Source: JAIEPM01 sp964546815
GTDB lineage: Bacteria; Cyanobacteriota; Vampirovibrionia; Obscuribacterales; Obscuribacteraceae
Direction of reading: 5' to 3'
DNA length: 64,000 bases
Assembly (NCBI GenBank): GCA_964546815.1
Contig: CAZJLR010000023.1
Span: forward strand, 1 to 64,000
Shown piece by piece: positions 44,601 through 51,980 of the stretch. A program made the position numbers and the translations under genes. The notes beneath the pieces were generated by a model. That model did no database searches, was not told the DNA's origin, and saw nothing but the letters and a program-made list of their open reading frames with translations. Within the stretch, counting starts at the first letter, position 1. Every line of letters starts with the position of its first letter.

Positions 44601-47179
44601 TTCACTGCAGAATTCAAACTTACAGTGTCGTTTTGCAGCGTGCTGTTCTTGCTTGCCACTACAGCTGAATTAGCGCTGAAATGGCTATTTGCCAGATCAA
44701 GAGCAGCTGCGTAAGACGCCGCGGCATTAGATGCATTTGTGTCCGCCAAATTCTTGGCGTCCAGAGCATTTTGCAAAGTCGTATTGTCAGAGTTGATTGT
44801 TGCTTGCGTACTGGCAACCAATGCCTGGTCTGCAGCAATTACAGTTGCCGATGCGTGATTGTTTGTATCTGTGTTCAGCTGATTAACTGCATTGTTGTGA
44901 GCAGTAACGTGAGCCGGATTGACACTGTTGTAGTTTGCCAGTGCCGCTGTGTAGTTTGCATCAGCAGTCTGAGCAGTTTGATAAGTAGAGTTTTGCAATG
45001 ACAGAGCAGCTGCGACTGTAGCATTATCTGCTGTAGCCTGATTAATTAGAGCAGCTTGTGCATTTGTCAATGCAGCCTGGTCGGCACCGACAGTGACTCT
45101 CAGTCCAGATACAACTGAGGCCTGCGCAGCAGCAGCTTGGTCGGCTGCGGCCTTGTTTGCCGAGCCTGCACTGTTACCGTTTATTGATACCGAACCAGCA
45201 CTGCTGGAAAGGGTCACAACACCACCAGCTCCGCCTGTGCCACCATCAGCTCCGTTTCCGGATGAACCGCCGTTACCACCGGTTCCTCCGTTGGCTCCTT
45301 TTGCTCCGCCCCAGGCTCCTGTACCGGAGTTTCCGCCAGCGCCGCCTTGCCCGCCGTTGCCGCTGAGTCCGCCGATACCACCGTTTCCGCCGTAAGCAGA
45401 TATGGAAGAAAGTGAAATTTGCCCGTTAGCAGTGATAGTTACAGTGCCGCCGGCACCACCGTTGCCACCATCACCACCGTTGCCTCCGGTTCCGCCAGTA
45501 CCACCAGCACCACCGTCATGGTCATCATGGATGCCATTGCCGCCTGCGCCGTTAGAGCCGGCCCCGCCGGTTCCTCCAGTTCCACCATTGCCGCCGTTGC
45601 CGCCATTACCACCGATGCTGTACAAGTTGCCCAGGGTTACATTTCCAGATGCGGAAATATTGATAGTCCCACCTGGCGCACCGCTGACCCCAGCTGCGCC
45701 GTTGCCGCCTGTTCCACCCGTTCCGCCTGTGTGTCCAGATTCACGACCATTCGGCGGAGCTCCGCCTGCACCGGTCGAGCCAATGCCACCATTTGAACCA
45801 TTGCCGCCATTTGCACCAGAGGCATTAATGTCGGCCAAAGTAATATTTCCACCGGTTCCGGTGTTAGCTCCAGTTCCGCCATTAGCTTGAACAGTCACAG
45901 CTGCGCCGTGACTGCTCAAATAAATGCCACTCATATTTACGTTACCACCCAGCCCAGATGGACCTGTGATGCTAGTACCATTTAAAAGCGAACCGGCACC
46001 GATAACGATAATGCCGCCATTAGTATCAATTGTCGATCCTGATGGTGCGTTGCTAACGTTGACGTCTTTTCCCGAAACAGCAATAAACGAAGCGCCGTTT
46101 GTGTTGAAATGAGAGTTATTGCCGAAATTGATCGAAATGCTGTTTGAAGGATCATAAAAGGTAGGGTCGCCGGTGAGATTCATGGCAGCGATATTGAGTG
46201 CGCCGACATTAACTCTCACGTCAGCATCACATCCATTGATGGTCACGGCCCCATCGAGATTGTCTGTCTCCGAACTTACTTTGCCACCATCGCTGGACAA
46301 AGTAATTGTGTTAGCAGAAAGCTGTCCACCACTTACAACAAGATTTGGCACCTGACTTGAAGTAGATAGTAGATCTCTGACGGCTGAAAGTTGAATGTCT
46401 GAAGCCAGAATTTTTCCGGCACTGTTATTGATATTGAGGTCCAACCCCGGAAGTCCGGTGATATTAACTTGACCTGCAAGTGCCTGAAGAACGCCATTCT
46501 GGTTATTGAGCGATGCTGTGATTGCATTGATGTTGGCACTTTGCGAAGCAATCAAACCAGTGTTGACGATGCCCGACAGAGCGCTGATATTTACGTTTTG
46601 AACTGCGCTGATTGCGCCATTGTTGACCACTGTGTTACCGGCACTGATAGCCAGGTTTGACGCACTGGTGATTGTTCCTTGATTGCTGAAATTTTGCAGT
46701 GCGTTGAAATGCAAACTTAGATTTGGCACCAGCGAAGCATAATTCAAATTGAGCCCCGTGATACCTCCGCCAGGGAGTACAGAGCTGAGCAAGCCGCCTG
46801 AATTGTTGAGAATATTGGTTGCAGTAAAGTTAGCTGTTGTTATCGCCGGATTGCTTGAGAAAGCATATATCGTCCCGCTGTTGCTCAAAAGTCCTGAAAG
46901 ATTCAAACCTTGCGTGCCAAGCTTGCCGAAGTCAATCACCAGGACTTGCTTCGAATCTACCTTAACATCAGTGAGCCCAGCGCTACTTGTTATCAAAAGT
47001 GGCGAGCTGCTATTCAGAGCATTAGTCGGAGCGCTGGTTGCTGAGCCACCAGAGGCAGTGCCATTACCGAGACCAAGCGCAGATTGAGCAAAAACCGGCA
47101 TCGCCTGCAGGCCGCCCATCAAGACCGATATTGTCTGAGCAATGAGTACTTTTGATATTTTCGACATATGTTTTTCCAT
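35603..47179 (-). CDS. giant haemagglutinin-like repeat surface protein with FecR-like tail
   Basis: About 3,858 residues from ATG 47179 (an ATG at 47167 with GGAAAA nearby is equally possible). A signal peptide (MSKISKVLIAQTISVL, cleavage near PVFAQS) leads into: beta-solenoid-like repeats (to ~430); Gly-rich collagen-like GGTGGNGG region (~430-660); Ala/Asn/Gln coiled coil (~670-880); second Gly-rich region (~880-1145); about fifteen 44-residue Ser/Gly repeats (~1180-1820); a Pro/Thr linker; haemagglutinin-type beta repeats including four ~246-residue super-repeats (~2265-3250); more Gly-rich beta; then a FecR-like domain (NLDKGNLLVRASKDMTVRTH, FKLAPGTELVL, ~3660-3765) and a helical C-terminus. 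There is no autotransporter barrel or two-partner secretion domain, so its export route is unclear. Likely a cell-surface or matrix adhesin. Confidence 0.85.
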   Translation of the reverse strand: MEKHMSKISKVLIAQTISVLMGGLQAMPVFAQSALGLGNGTASGGSATSAPTNALNSSSPLLITSSAGLTDVKVDSKQVLVIDFGKLGTQGLNLSGLLSNSGTIYAFSSNPAITTANFTATNILNNSGGLLSSVLPGGGITGLNLNYASLVPNLSLHFNALQNFSNQGTITSASNLAISAGNTVVNNGAISAVQNVNISALSGIVNTGLIASQSANINAITASLNNQNGVLQALAGQVNITGLPGLDLNINNSAGKILASDIQLSAVRDLLSTSSQVPNLVVSGGQLSANTITLSSDGGKVSSETDNLDGAVTINGCDADVRVNVGALNIAAMNLTGDPTFYDPSNSISINFGNNSHFNTNGASFIAVSGKDVNVSNAPSGSTIDTNGGIIVIGAGSLLNGTSITGPSGLGGNVNMSGIYLSSHGAAVTVQANGGTGANTGTGGNITLADINASGANGGNGSNGGIGSTGAGGAPPNGRESGHTGGTGGTGGNGAAGVSGAPGGTINISASGNVTLGNLYSIGGNGGNGGNGGTGGTGGAGSNGAGGNGIHDDHDGGAGGTGGTGGNGGDGGNGGAGGTVTITANGQISLSSISAYGGNGGIGGLSGNGGQGGAGGNSGTGAWGGAKGANGGTGGNGGSSGNGADGGTGGAGGVVTLSSSAGSVSINGNSAGSANKAAADQAAAAQASVVSGLRVTVGADQAALTNAQAALINQATADNATVAAALSLQNSTYQTAQTADANYTAALANYNSVNPAHVTAHNNAVNQLNTDTNNHASATVIAADQALVASTQATINSDNTTLQNALDAKNLADTNASNAAASYAAALDLANSHFSANSAVVASKNSTLQNDTVSLNSAVNLYNSLSQTASQIAASINAAVQSNGGIGGTGGAIGTGGGGGQGGQPSAGGVFRTSGNGGNGGPGGSAFATGGIGGDGGNAGAVTITAGVGNLYVNGGINSFGGAAGIGGAGGFGGLGGNGSNGGHGSVGTVLGFGGGSGGTGGAGGAGSAGGAGGAGGNGAPITLTAATGNVAINADLLSYGGIGGNGGQGGTGGSGGTGGSSASGLHWSGAISITNGGVLNISGGLAVGSVGQSGGAGSLGGTGGFKGSGGDGGNIEINAPVGTITVGGNVKSFGGVNGVAGTSGANGARGADGASDVLVGFNGGVSIGITADGGFTAGGSAGGTFNVGGIDLSGGVQSSATITISGNGISASGSGSATGNANLDLGVIDVGAGGSAGASGSASLVISSTGITASGAGSLSASGNLTVSGPGFALDLHGAGSQNASGSVTLDQNGLSGSGSFGLNTSAGGSFSGGGVTITYDSQFNNSGSGSASLGPGGFTGQGSGSGTASGSASFTGGGVNISVSGSGSVSGQGSASITPSGITAQGSLTQQASGTAQVQVAGLTISVSGNASKTQSGSGSISGGGVTGQGLQTQSVGGNASIVGDGINISAQGQQTITQQGGATLSSSGLSGGGSSSQSQSGSAAFSAGGVNISVSGANSTSVGGSGSVGPGGISGTGSQSSSQSGSLTITGGGFNLDVSGAQSSNTTASGGITSSGISGTGSNTQTLNGSGTFSGGGLNVSLAGDKSSTQTGGGSITGSGVSGSGGSSNSQSGSAIVSAGDFHVDVTGSQTQSNSGSGSVGSGGVSGSSSNSSSTAGSATLIAGGVDVSVTGSKSQSSSSGGSIGSGGVSGSNSSSTSSSFSVSLVGMSVSGGQNQSNSSSGGVSGSGVSGSNNSSNGGSASLITPAVSVAMDGMSSSSKSGSVGSGGVNGSSSGSTSGSTSGSVDVGGVAIGFDLDQTSNRTATVGSNGTGVTSSKSTTSSFTGLGLNLGGTTTTGSTLGTLAALTQTPPANNPTSGSSGTPSVVPPTTTTPSSPGSTSTSGGGTIGSTSSSVGGNTTNVACGNCNSTSGASIIALGAIGDPTYASKGGSIHMAAAGAISVHGDVNASGGFEPANGNGILGAGGSILIQGSTIHLGHDQNALVVGGSLTFVTQVNGVTFLLKPVVPAPTMWPGSTLGLTIGDGNGHDGKIVATTPVVIAQNSNGTLDLNNVNGTNLLSAGTLQTGGVDFIGLATGSIIASTSGAGSGINASRSGSIGGSIILAAGDQAASLSYGTSSGQSPWLILGGGTTTGGNINISNVSLTTNGQLIFAETHAGYSTGSVNTGAITTASGNGITTGLTGSTYIIGTGNINTGTISSTTGLLFSLAGNIGSSTSALQANVQNLSILTPNSAYINDSLSVRLGTSIAQNLVLTDSNKITVYGPLNAGTASLTSTNSSIQLSNSVNAGLFSLTSHDSISDANGLSNINAASITLHSTASDVSASNLKATAINLQAAGNISVTTTNASLVIANANGSVNIFASGDVLLGGSIDFSANKAVFGSTSSGHNFTLNTAGSIVVDGAVNSTNLVLHTAADKNIFLNANVTGSTSASLTTTGAGAIIQLAGTILVSSPTLTVSSGSGNIGASGIALRTDATDLTFSTSGNVTMSNSNVNGSLNLKAFTGSSLQFSETGNLHVTGALVAPGAINLSATGTLSIENNIASGTMVILNANTGITQSANTLVFAPILLAGAGNSGITLTQTNSQLIGLLTPGAVSINNISGAIVTGGVGSLNLSNQDNVAVAGLTSQGAVTVHAGGNIVAADTSGTVVSMNSTAANGSIVILGKLTGTTSVALTATGVGSIQQVEAGDQIVSPNLTLTTAGGNIGANDVFLNTTASTINYVSSGSVFIYNSNANGSINLPAWSGNTLQFVEKGVLNVNGAINASGNVALATSNNGFINLNANINAQSAVLVSGGTGGVKQLASATLTAPFTIVFAGSGGIELPNLAATSLGVTTSGAATVNNVSSVLGLSGNVGSGTFTTSGDLIIAGLASAGNLTANSGGNISTVGQVIGTNVTLQTTGTNGSIALGDNITGTTSLSLLASGTGNISQANEAIWVSSPTLTMRSGSGNIGSQSKLMVTDAVDLTFSTSGSVYIYNSNSTGSLNVKSWTGTTLALLENGNINVNGDINAAGNLLLGTFSNGNIALNADVSVHNTTILNANGTGGISQGAGKLVSSTALVMASGTGGVGPLNTDVALMTINTLGNATVTNDRTAILLASVGGNAVINNTGTLGIITLKAGNDVTVNDQGDIFAIGVVSGNHVAMTATNGQILMGGNVVGNSSVHLTTTVGSVTQLFPDVVVMAPEVTITSDNGDIGLSTNYMHVSSPVITVATDGNIYLDSKTATTLSVPRSGSFTFTGAGGLTLNTDLVAHESKTGAGATVNLTITGGSLVAKNITAQGSGGGNSGGTVNLKVTGLNSSITTGIIDASGKKGANGGTVNLLTATGNVHVPSIIATSDGYGHGGSITIDPTNVDVNIMDVSSANGPGGGINVTATNWVNAGTWAANGTTGGTIVVNSSNISANNFWANGQTGGFINVSGNQVAVGQLLATGYGGGPGGMILANVGSLSSWAMDVSGAASGGTIIVNAGGNISTGFAAANGGGNGGVVRMSAGGSLSANDLSANGGGNGGAIILNAGGIFTNNISAIGNGGSGGALFASAGVFASNGYITLYGAGDNEGTVSINAGTIYLAHPIQIGRNHFITPGKPSTGNTLDLSGIINNTFLDSVGGRAQTDFTPVNTLSKDKAASELNKSNNKEPLKGHVVKQKKRDAGAMLATRTIDDSTIQILDQAGISVGPGTGGNFMNLDKGNLLVRASKDMTVRTHEGDVLIAAGSLVFVMETGNDVAILDLHDGGAGKVVVKSGGKEFKLAPGTELVLTRVPNAKFEQVNPCNAVASRKVTENDLAGGVRAFEADFSILSALSQIDYLRSVASSEQRDMRHMLNRVLKTAAAIQLVTANRGAYSSAGKQVASGGQNNN
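37430..40390 (-). repeat. four ~246-residue super-repeats in the giant gene
   Basis: Units of about 740 bases. Each carries an 'xxFSTSGSVxIYNSN' segment, then a Trp-containing S.W.GxxL, a G.LNVNGxINA turn and a GxVSI...IxGT.V block. Copies of the STSG/YNSN segment are recognisable near 39.7, 38.95 and 38.25 kb, ~740 bases apart. Nucleotide identity is only moderate, so the duplications are old. Confidence 0.7.
41720..43640 (-). repeat. about fifteen 44-residue tandem repeats in the giant gene
   Basis: Units start G-S-A and read through GG(V/F)(N/D)ISVSG, S...GSGS(V/I), GGVSG.GS and SSQS. Counted units of exactly 44 residues: nine or more; several others differ by one to six. The period is 132 bases. 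Codons vary between units, so protein selection rather than recent slippage holds the pattern. Confidence 0.8.
43740..45890 (-). repeat. two collagen-like Gly-rich tracts flanking a coiled coil in the giant gene
   Basis: Two blocks (about 45200-45890 and 43740-44535) consist of GGTGGNGGxGG-type triplets, resembling PGRS or Gly-rich polyglycine-II-forming segments. Between them, 44540-45175 encodes an Ala/Asn/Gln/Thr helical region rich in ADQAALTNAQAALINQA-type heptads. This Gly-coil-Gly sandwich may act as a long spacer. Confidence 0.75.
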
Positions 47180-47480
47180 AACAGCTAGTTCTAACGAAAC
47201 GCTTGCAACAATCCTAAAGGTCAAGCCAAATAATTCCTATGCAGAATACTGTGGGAGGCGGTTAAAAGCCTCTCACCACGAGAGTTCTGGCTATTCACAG
47301 CAAATAGCTTTGCGATATCTCTTCGACGCCAAATCGGCTTAGAGCCTTGTACTTGATATTCTTGAGACGCAAAAACAATTGATTTTCTGCGACTTTCAAT
47401 CTTGGATTTTTCGGTGAGTGCTTGCATACATGTACCTTAACAACGATGACTACAAATGATTTTGAACATTGCGTCTCTAC
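47180..47480. promoter_or_regulatory. leader of giant gene with hairpin
   Basis: The 301 bases before the giant gene contain GTGGGAGGC (47251-47259), loop GGTTAAAA, GCCTCTCAC (47268-47276), a nine-base stem with one G-T pair, about 75 bases upstream of the start. A possible 68-codon minus-strand reading frame (47221-47427) begins after AAGG; its Arg/Lys-rich N-terminal half looks coding but support is slight. No other signals seen. Confidence 0.35.
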
Positions 47481-47714
47481 ATGCTCGAACGTACAGCGAT
47501 TTGCCCAGCTACCCCTAGCCGTGGAGATATTCTATTGACATCCAAAAGACTGGTCAGTGGGGAAACTACGATTATCATGCTGTGTAAACCTGCATGCGAT
47601 TTTCAGCAAAACGCTACGGTCGTGACTGCAGAAGCTGCCACGACAATGCTTTCGCGCTATGAGCAAATGAGCTCTCAGAAAATAGCCAGCAAGCCTAAAG
47701 TGTTAAATTGTTGA
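47481..47714 (+). CDS. possible small hypothetical protein
   Basis: A 77-codon frame (MLERTAICPATPSRGD...) in the otherwise empty 600-base gap between the giant gene and the M1 aminopeptidase. It ends VLNC. It has no Shine-Dalgarno and no recognised motif; composition is protein-like but weakly so. May be spurious. Confidence 0.25.
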   Translation: MLERTAICPATPSRGDILLTSKRLVSGETTIIMLCKPACDFQQNATVVTAEAATTMLSRYEQMSSQKIASKPKVLNC

Positions 47715-47785
47715 ACTGTAGACTATCTACTCGCCCTTACAGAGCCAAGCCAAGGCAAACATTTCCAAAATTAAATTGCCCGAAC

Positions 47786-50482
47786 TCAGTGAGATTCTTG
47801 ACTAAGCAAACTGGCATTTAGAGCAGCGGCACTTCGTTTCTTAAATTCAGTATTGATTTCCAATCGCTCAAGCATGCGAGCAACATGACTTGCACTCTCC
47901 GCAGTTTTGTTTGTCGCAAAGAATGACTTCACTTCGTCATATTGATCTGATGAGGTCAAAGATGCAGGCGCTTCAGAAAGACGAGCAAGCATTTGCGGCG
48001 CATACACTTGCTTCAATTGAGCCCAATGCGTTGCCATAAACTTCCACGCCGCCACTTTTGCGTCATCATTCTCAAAAATTTGTGCAAGCAATTTTGGAGC
48101 ATCCTGACTGCGCACGTCTTTGCTGATGGTCAAAGCTAGAACTTCATCAACTAAGGCCTTTTCGCGAAATCCGGCAAGAGCAAACAAGTTACGGTGCTCT
48201 AGCTCTGGCGTACCCGCATTTTTCCATTGACTCTTAAAAGTTTCAAAATCGGCTTTAGCACCGTTATAGGCGATTACATTTGACACAGCATCAAGTATGT
48301 CAGGACTTGCAGATTTCGGGTCTTTCAAGTATTCGGCAAAAACTTTTCGCGCTTTTGCAATTACTTCTGCATCTTCACCAACGGTGCCCAAAGTGTCGAT
48401 GATACGGCCGCGGGTCAACCCAACAGTGGCTGCCTCATCCGCCTTCGATTCCCAGCCGAGCCGCTTATATTCATCTTGCAATAAAGAACGCACCAGCTTA
48501 GCAAAGGCAGGCTTCGCCTTCGCTTCGACAAACCTGTTCAACACACGAATATTTTCAACGATTGCATCCCAAACAGCATAATCAGTCTCTGACTTGTATG
48601 AACGCAGCACTTCAAGATATTGCTCTACAGGAATTTTACCTGCAAGCGACAAAGCCGCGCTGTCACTCAAGAAGCAGAGTCTTTCCGCAGGCGAAAGATA
48701 GCTAAGATTGCTCGCAATTTTTTTGCTTGCAGCACCGGGATAAGCAGTGCGAAAGAATCCATTTCCACCCGCATTTGCATAAATACCGTCAGGTCCGGAA
48801 GCAGCTTTGACTGACTCTTCAGCTACTTTTACAAGTGCGATTTCGTCAGGATGAACATTGGCTCTTCCATACTGATCAACGTTAATTACAGAAGCTAATT
48901 TGCGCGTGCCAAGGGGCAAATTCCACAATTGCGCACCTGGTTTACTCGCATCAAGAAAGAATCTTTCTTGCTTTACCTTAATTGAAGTTTCGCTTTCAGA
49001 CTCAACTGTAACCAGTGGATAACCGGGTTGTTTGCACCAGGTGTTCATGATTTCTTTTACTGGTTTACCAGAAGCATTTTGCAGTGATTTCCACAAATCA
49101 TCTGTACTTGCATTGTTAAATGAATGTTCCTTCAGATAAGCGCTCACACCATCTTGAAAGATACTCTCACCCAAGAAATACTCGAGCATTCTCAGTACTG
49201 CAGCGCCTTTCACATAAGTGATTTCATCAAACATTTGCAAAGCATCTTCAGGTTTTACGACAACTGATTGAATAGAACGAGTCGAATGCAATGAATCGGT
49301 GCGCAAAGCCTTTTGCCTGTTGCTGAAAAACTCAGCCATAATGTTCCACTGGGGCATAACATTATCAACAGCCTTGTCAGCCATCCATGTGGCAAAGGCT
49401 TCATTGAGCCAAATGTCATCCCACCATTTCATTGTTACCAAATCACCAAACCACAAATGTGCCATTTCGTGAGCAGTGATGTGCACGATATCTTTCTTAG
49501 TGCTCAGTGAAGAAGCTTTCTCATCAGCAAGCAGGAACTTCTCCCTAAACGTGATGGCGCCTGGGTTTTCCATAGCACCGGCTTCAAAATCTGGAATCGC
49601 AATGAGGTCTAATTTTTTCCATGGGTATGGAATGCGGAAATAGGAATTCAAATATTTGAGCAACTTAGCCGCATGGTCGCGTGCATAATTTCCCAGAGCA
49701 GGGTCGTGCGCAACAGACCAGACTCTAATTGGAATTCCCTCTGATTCAAGCGGCTCAGTAGCCTTAAACTCACCTATTAGCAGCGCAAGCAAATAGCTAG
49801 ACATGCGAGGCGTTTCTTCAAATTCAACAATCGACTTGCCGCTAGCTTTATCGAGAAACTGTTTTTGCACCGGTGCATTTGAAATTGCTGTTTGCCCTGC
49901 CGGAATTTTCACTTTGATTTTGAAAACAGCTTTGTATGCAGGCTCGTCGAAGCAAGGAAACATACGGCGAGCATCGGTAGGCTCCATTTGCGTAACTGCC
50001 AGATAATGAGTTTTACCTTGCTTGTCTTTGAAAGTTGAGCGATAAAAGCCGGCGAGTTTGTCGTTTAACGAACCATCAAAGGAGAGTTGCAAATGATATG
50101 TACCCTTCGGAATCGCGCTTAGAGAGAGCAAACTGACTCGCTCGAGACTTTTGTCCAACTTTACCTGTAATGGAATAACTTTTTTTCCATCGCCCAGCAA
50201 TTTTGCAGACGAAACACTGAGATCATTTGCATTCAAAGTTATAGAGTTGAGCGATTCTTTTATCTCAAGCGTGAGATTTTCAGTGCCACTAAACTTGCCC
50301 TTTTCGGCTTCAGGAGTGAACTCCAACTCATACTTAGCCGGAACGACTTTACCCGAAAGGCGGTAAGGCGACTCTTTTGCTTTTTGCGCATCGAATGCAA
50401 ATGCCGTTTGCATACTGCCGCAAAACAGCGACATTGCCAAAAGCACAGAGTACAAGCCAGAACGGGACTGCGTCTGAAACAC
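47786..50482 (-). CDS. M1-family aminopeptidase, exported
   Basis: 898 residues. Signal peptide to about residue 29 (cleavage AFAFD). The aminopeptidase domain has GAMEN (302-306), which binds the substrate N-terminus, and HEMAH-x18-E (338-342, Glu361), the zinc site; WFGDLVTMKWWDDIWLNEAF is typical. The C-terminal ~350 residues form an ERAP1_C-like helical domain, so this is the long, four-domain form (puromycin-sensitive/PepN-like group). It trims N-terminal residues from peptides in the periplasm or outside. No gene symbol is given because pepN is cytoplasmic in E. coli. A short gap separates it from the macro-domain gene upstream on the same strand. Confidence 0.93.
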   Translation of the reverse strand: MFQTQSRSGLYSVLLAMSLFCGSMQTAFAFDAQKAKESPYRLSGKVVPAKYELEFTPEAEKGKFSGTENLTLEIKESLNSITLNANDLSVSSAKLLGDGKKVIPLQVKLDKSLERVSLLSLSAIPKGTYHLQLSFDGSLNDKLAGFYRSTFKDKQGKTHYLAVTQMEPTDARRMFPCFDEPAYKAVFKIKVKIPAGQTAISNAPVQKQFLDKASGKSIVEFEETPRMSSYLLALLIGEFKATEPLESEGIPIRVWSVAHDPALGNYARDHAAKLLKYLNSYFRIPYPWKKLDLIAIPDFEAGAMENPGAITFREKFLLADEKASSLSTKKDIVHITAHEMAHLWFGDLVTMKWWDDIWLNEAFATWMADKAVDNVMPQWNIMAEFFSNRQKALRTDSLHSTRSIQSVVVKPEDALQMFDEITYVKGAAVLRMLEYFLGESIFQDGVSAYLKEHSFNNASTDDLWKSLQNASGKPVKEIMNTWCKQPGYPLVTVESESETSIKVKQERFFLDASKPGAQLWNLPLGTRKLASVINVDQYGRANVHPDEIALVKVAEESVKAASGPDGIYANAGGNGFFRTAYPGAASKKIASNLSYLSPAERLCFLSDSAALSLAGKIPVEQYLEVLRSYKSETDYAVWDAIVENIRVLNRFVEAKAKPAFAKLVRSLLQDEYKRLGWESKADEAATVGLTRGRIIDTLGTVGEDAEVIAKARKVFAEYLKDPKSASPDILDAVSNVIAYNGAKADFETFKSQWKNAGTPELEHRNLFALAGFREKALVDEVLALTISKDVRSQDAPKLLAQIFENDDAKVAAWKFMATHWAQLKQVYAPQMLARLSEAPASLTSSDQYDEVKSFFATNKTAESASHVARMLERLEINTEFKKRSAAALNASLLSQESH

Positions 50483-50546
50483 TAGATAACCCTCGCCTCA
50501 GGTAGTTATGAACGAATGCAGATAATAACTGATCTGTATTCTCTTT

Positions 50547-51101
50547 TTAAAGTATGCTGCCTGCCGCAGCCTTGTAAGATTCATAAGTCTTCGTATCAAA
50601 CAAAACAAATCTCAATTCATCAAAACTAGCAGGATTCTTTTCTGCAAACTGCTTCAACTCACGAAGTGCCGCAGCTGCAGCCAGCTCTACAGGATAGCCG
50701 TAAGCCCCGGTGCTAATCGACGGAAAAGAAATCGAGCGCGCACCAGATGCAGAAGCAAGCTCAAGACTGGTGAGATAAGCGCTGGCAAGCGTTTTTTCCT
50801 CATCAGAAGTACCGCCGCGCCAAACGGGCCCCACAGCATGAACAACCCACTTCGCTTTGAGGTTGCCACCACCGGTGATGACAGCTTTACCTGGCGCGCA
50901 ACGTCCATTTTCTCTCACGTAAGCGCGACATTCTTCAATAATTGCCGGTCCGCCGGCTCTATGAATTGCACCATCGACACCACCGCCGCCCATCAAGCCT
51001 GAGTTCGCAGCGTTGACAATTGCGTCGGTATCTTGATTAGTTATGTCACCCTGAACCAGTACAAACCTGGTTGCACCGATTTGACCAACTAGCTCTAACA
51101 C
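50547..51101 (-). CDS. macro-domain protein (ADP-ribose deacetylase-like)
   Basis: 184 residues from the GTG at 51101, which has AGGGGAAG about six bases upstream. The frame stays open to 51227 but that extension is the translation of a hairpin repeat. One macro domain: VLVQGDITNQDTDAIVNAAN, GGGGVDGAIHRAGG (ligand loop with Asn and Asp of the YmdB class) and SISTGAYGYP. Enzymes of this class remove O-acetyl or protein-linked ADP-ribose. Its stop is 64 bases before the M1 gene, so co-transcription is possible but the two functions are not obviously linked. Confidence 0.9.
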   Translation of the reverse strand: MLELVGQIGATRFVLVQGDITNQDTDAIVNAANSGLMGGGGVDGAIHRAGGPAIIEECRAYVRENGRCAPGKAVITGGGNLKAKWVVHAVGPVWRGGTSDEEKTLASAYLTSLELASASGARSISFPSISTGAYGYPVELAAAAALRELKQFAEKNPASFDELRFVLFDTKTYESYKAAAGSIL

Positions 51102-51215
51102 CTTACTTCCCCTATTGCCACGTAGAACAAAGGAGATTAGCACAAGATCTCGATAATTGTGGGGACGACCTTCTGGATGCTCTTGGCGAACGCCTAATTC
51201 GTAAGGTTCGCCTGA

Positions 51216-51242
51216 GGGGCTACGCATGGCATCGCCCCTACC
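51216..51242. repeat. dispersed hairpin repeat, copy 5
   Basis: GGGGCTACGC, loop ATG, GCATCGCCCC: ten-base stem with two mismatches. Just upstream, GGCGAAC (51185-51191) and GTTCGCC (51206-51212) form another seven-base inverted pair. The copy lies ~90 bases after the stop of the gene at 51330, with the complete arm facing that gene. Confidence 0.7.
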
Positions 51243-51329
51243 AAGCTGTCTTCGGCGCAGGAGGAGTTCGCCAACAGCATCTTATCCGACGCACTTTTTA
51301 GTTAGCCGCCAAATTAGCTATATATAGAA

Positions 51330-51980
51330 CTAAGCTGAGCGTCCGAATGGATTTAGCTCGACGATTTGACCGCTGGACAGAAATTTGACCAGTTCTTGTC
51401 CATTGGCAGCCGTAAGACGCTGGAATGAAGTACCGCCTTCACACGAAACAACCGTGCGCTTAGTGCCGTCAGGCGCCGTGACTACTGCACCTATCTTGCT
51501 ACCGCGCTCGTCGGTGCCGAAAGTGAGGTCAAGCGTGCAATTTGGCGATTTAAACGCTTCTAGATAACCGCGTTGCTCAAGCCACTTTGATGACTGACTG
51601 TGCACATCGAGAATGTCATAGATGCGGCTCAGTGGCGTGCTTTCTTTGACTTCCTGTGCGCCGTCCGGGCGCATGTAGCGATGCTCGGCTTGTTGGTCGC
51701 CGTGCATGTCGATGCGTGTTGATAATGGCGCTTCGTGTTGATTTGGTTCAAAGCGAGCTGCTAACGGAGCCTCATTGAGACCGTGAGCTACTCTTGAATA
51801 AAGCAACGAATTGTCAGGCACGTAGTGAAAACTAGATGCTCTGGGTTGCGCTTGTTGAGGTCCCCAGGCTTCAGCTGAGGCTCTAGACTGCTCTTGTTCT
51901 TGATTTGACCAACTTTGGAGTATTTCACGCGATTGCGGTGAAGCTGAGCCAAAGCCGTCCCCTATGTGCCATTGCGACAT
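51330..51980 (-). CDS. hypothetical protein
   Basis: 216 residues, hydrophilic, no signal peptide or membrane segment. The first 60 residues are Gln/Ser/Ala-rich and probably disordered; the last ~110 are ordered, with WLEQRGYLEAFKSPNCTLDL and VVSCEGGTSFQRLTAANGQE. No recognised domain. The rest of the region around it holds no partner gene: the macro-domain gene is ~230 bases downstream and the DUF4388 protein ~180 bases away on the same strand. Function unknown. Confidence 0.65.
   Translation of the reverse strand: MSQWHIGDGFGSASPQSREILQSWSNQEQEQSRASAEAWGPQQAQPRASSFHYVPDNSLLYSRVAHGLNEAPLAARFEPNQHEAPLSTRIDMHGDQQAEHRYMRPDGAQEVKESTPLSRIYDILDVHSQSSKWLEQRGYLEAFKSPNCTLDLTFGTDERGSKIGAVVTAPDGTKRTVVSCEGGTSFQRLTAANGQELVKFLSSGQIVELNPFGRSA

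Noticed and set aside
43740..45890. Repeat arrays that resemble CRISPR at low resolution
   Set aside because: Units are not identical direct repeats with unique spacers; they are codon-level Gly-rich repeats inside a coding frame, and no cas genes are present.
35862..47087. Many long plus-strand open frames opposite the giant gene, rich in Pro, Leu and Val
   Set aside because: They are complements of Gly/Ser/Asn-rich repeats (GGN codons read back as NCC and TTG-type codons). They lack ribosome-binding sites and real domains and stop where the repeats change.
51102..51227. Upstream extension of the macro-domain gene
   Set aside because: It translates through a hairpin repeat; the GTG at 51101 has a good Shine-Dalgarno and matches the family's usual start.
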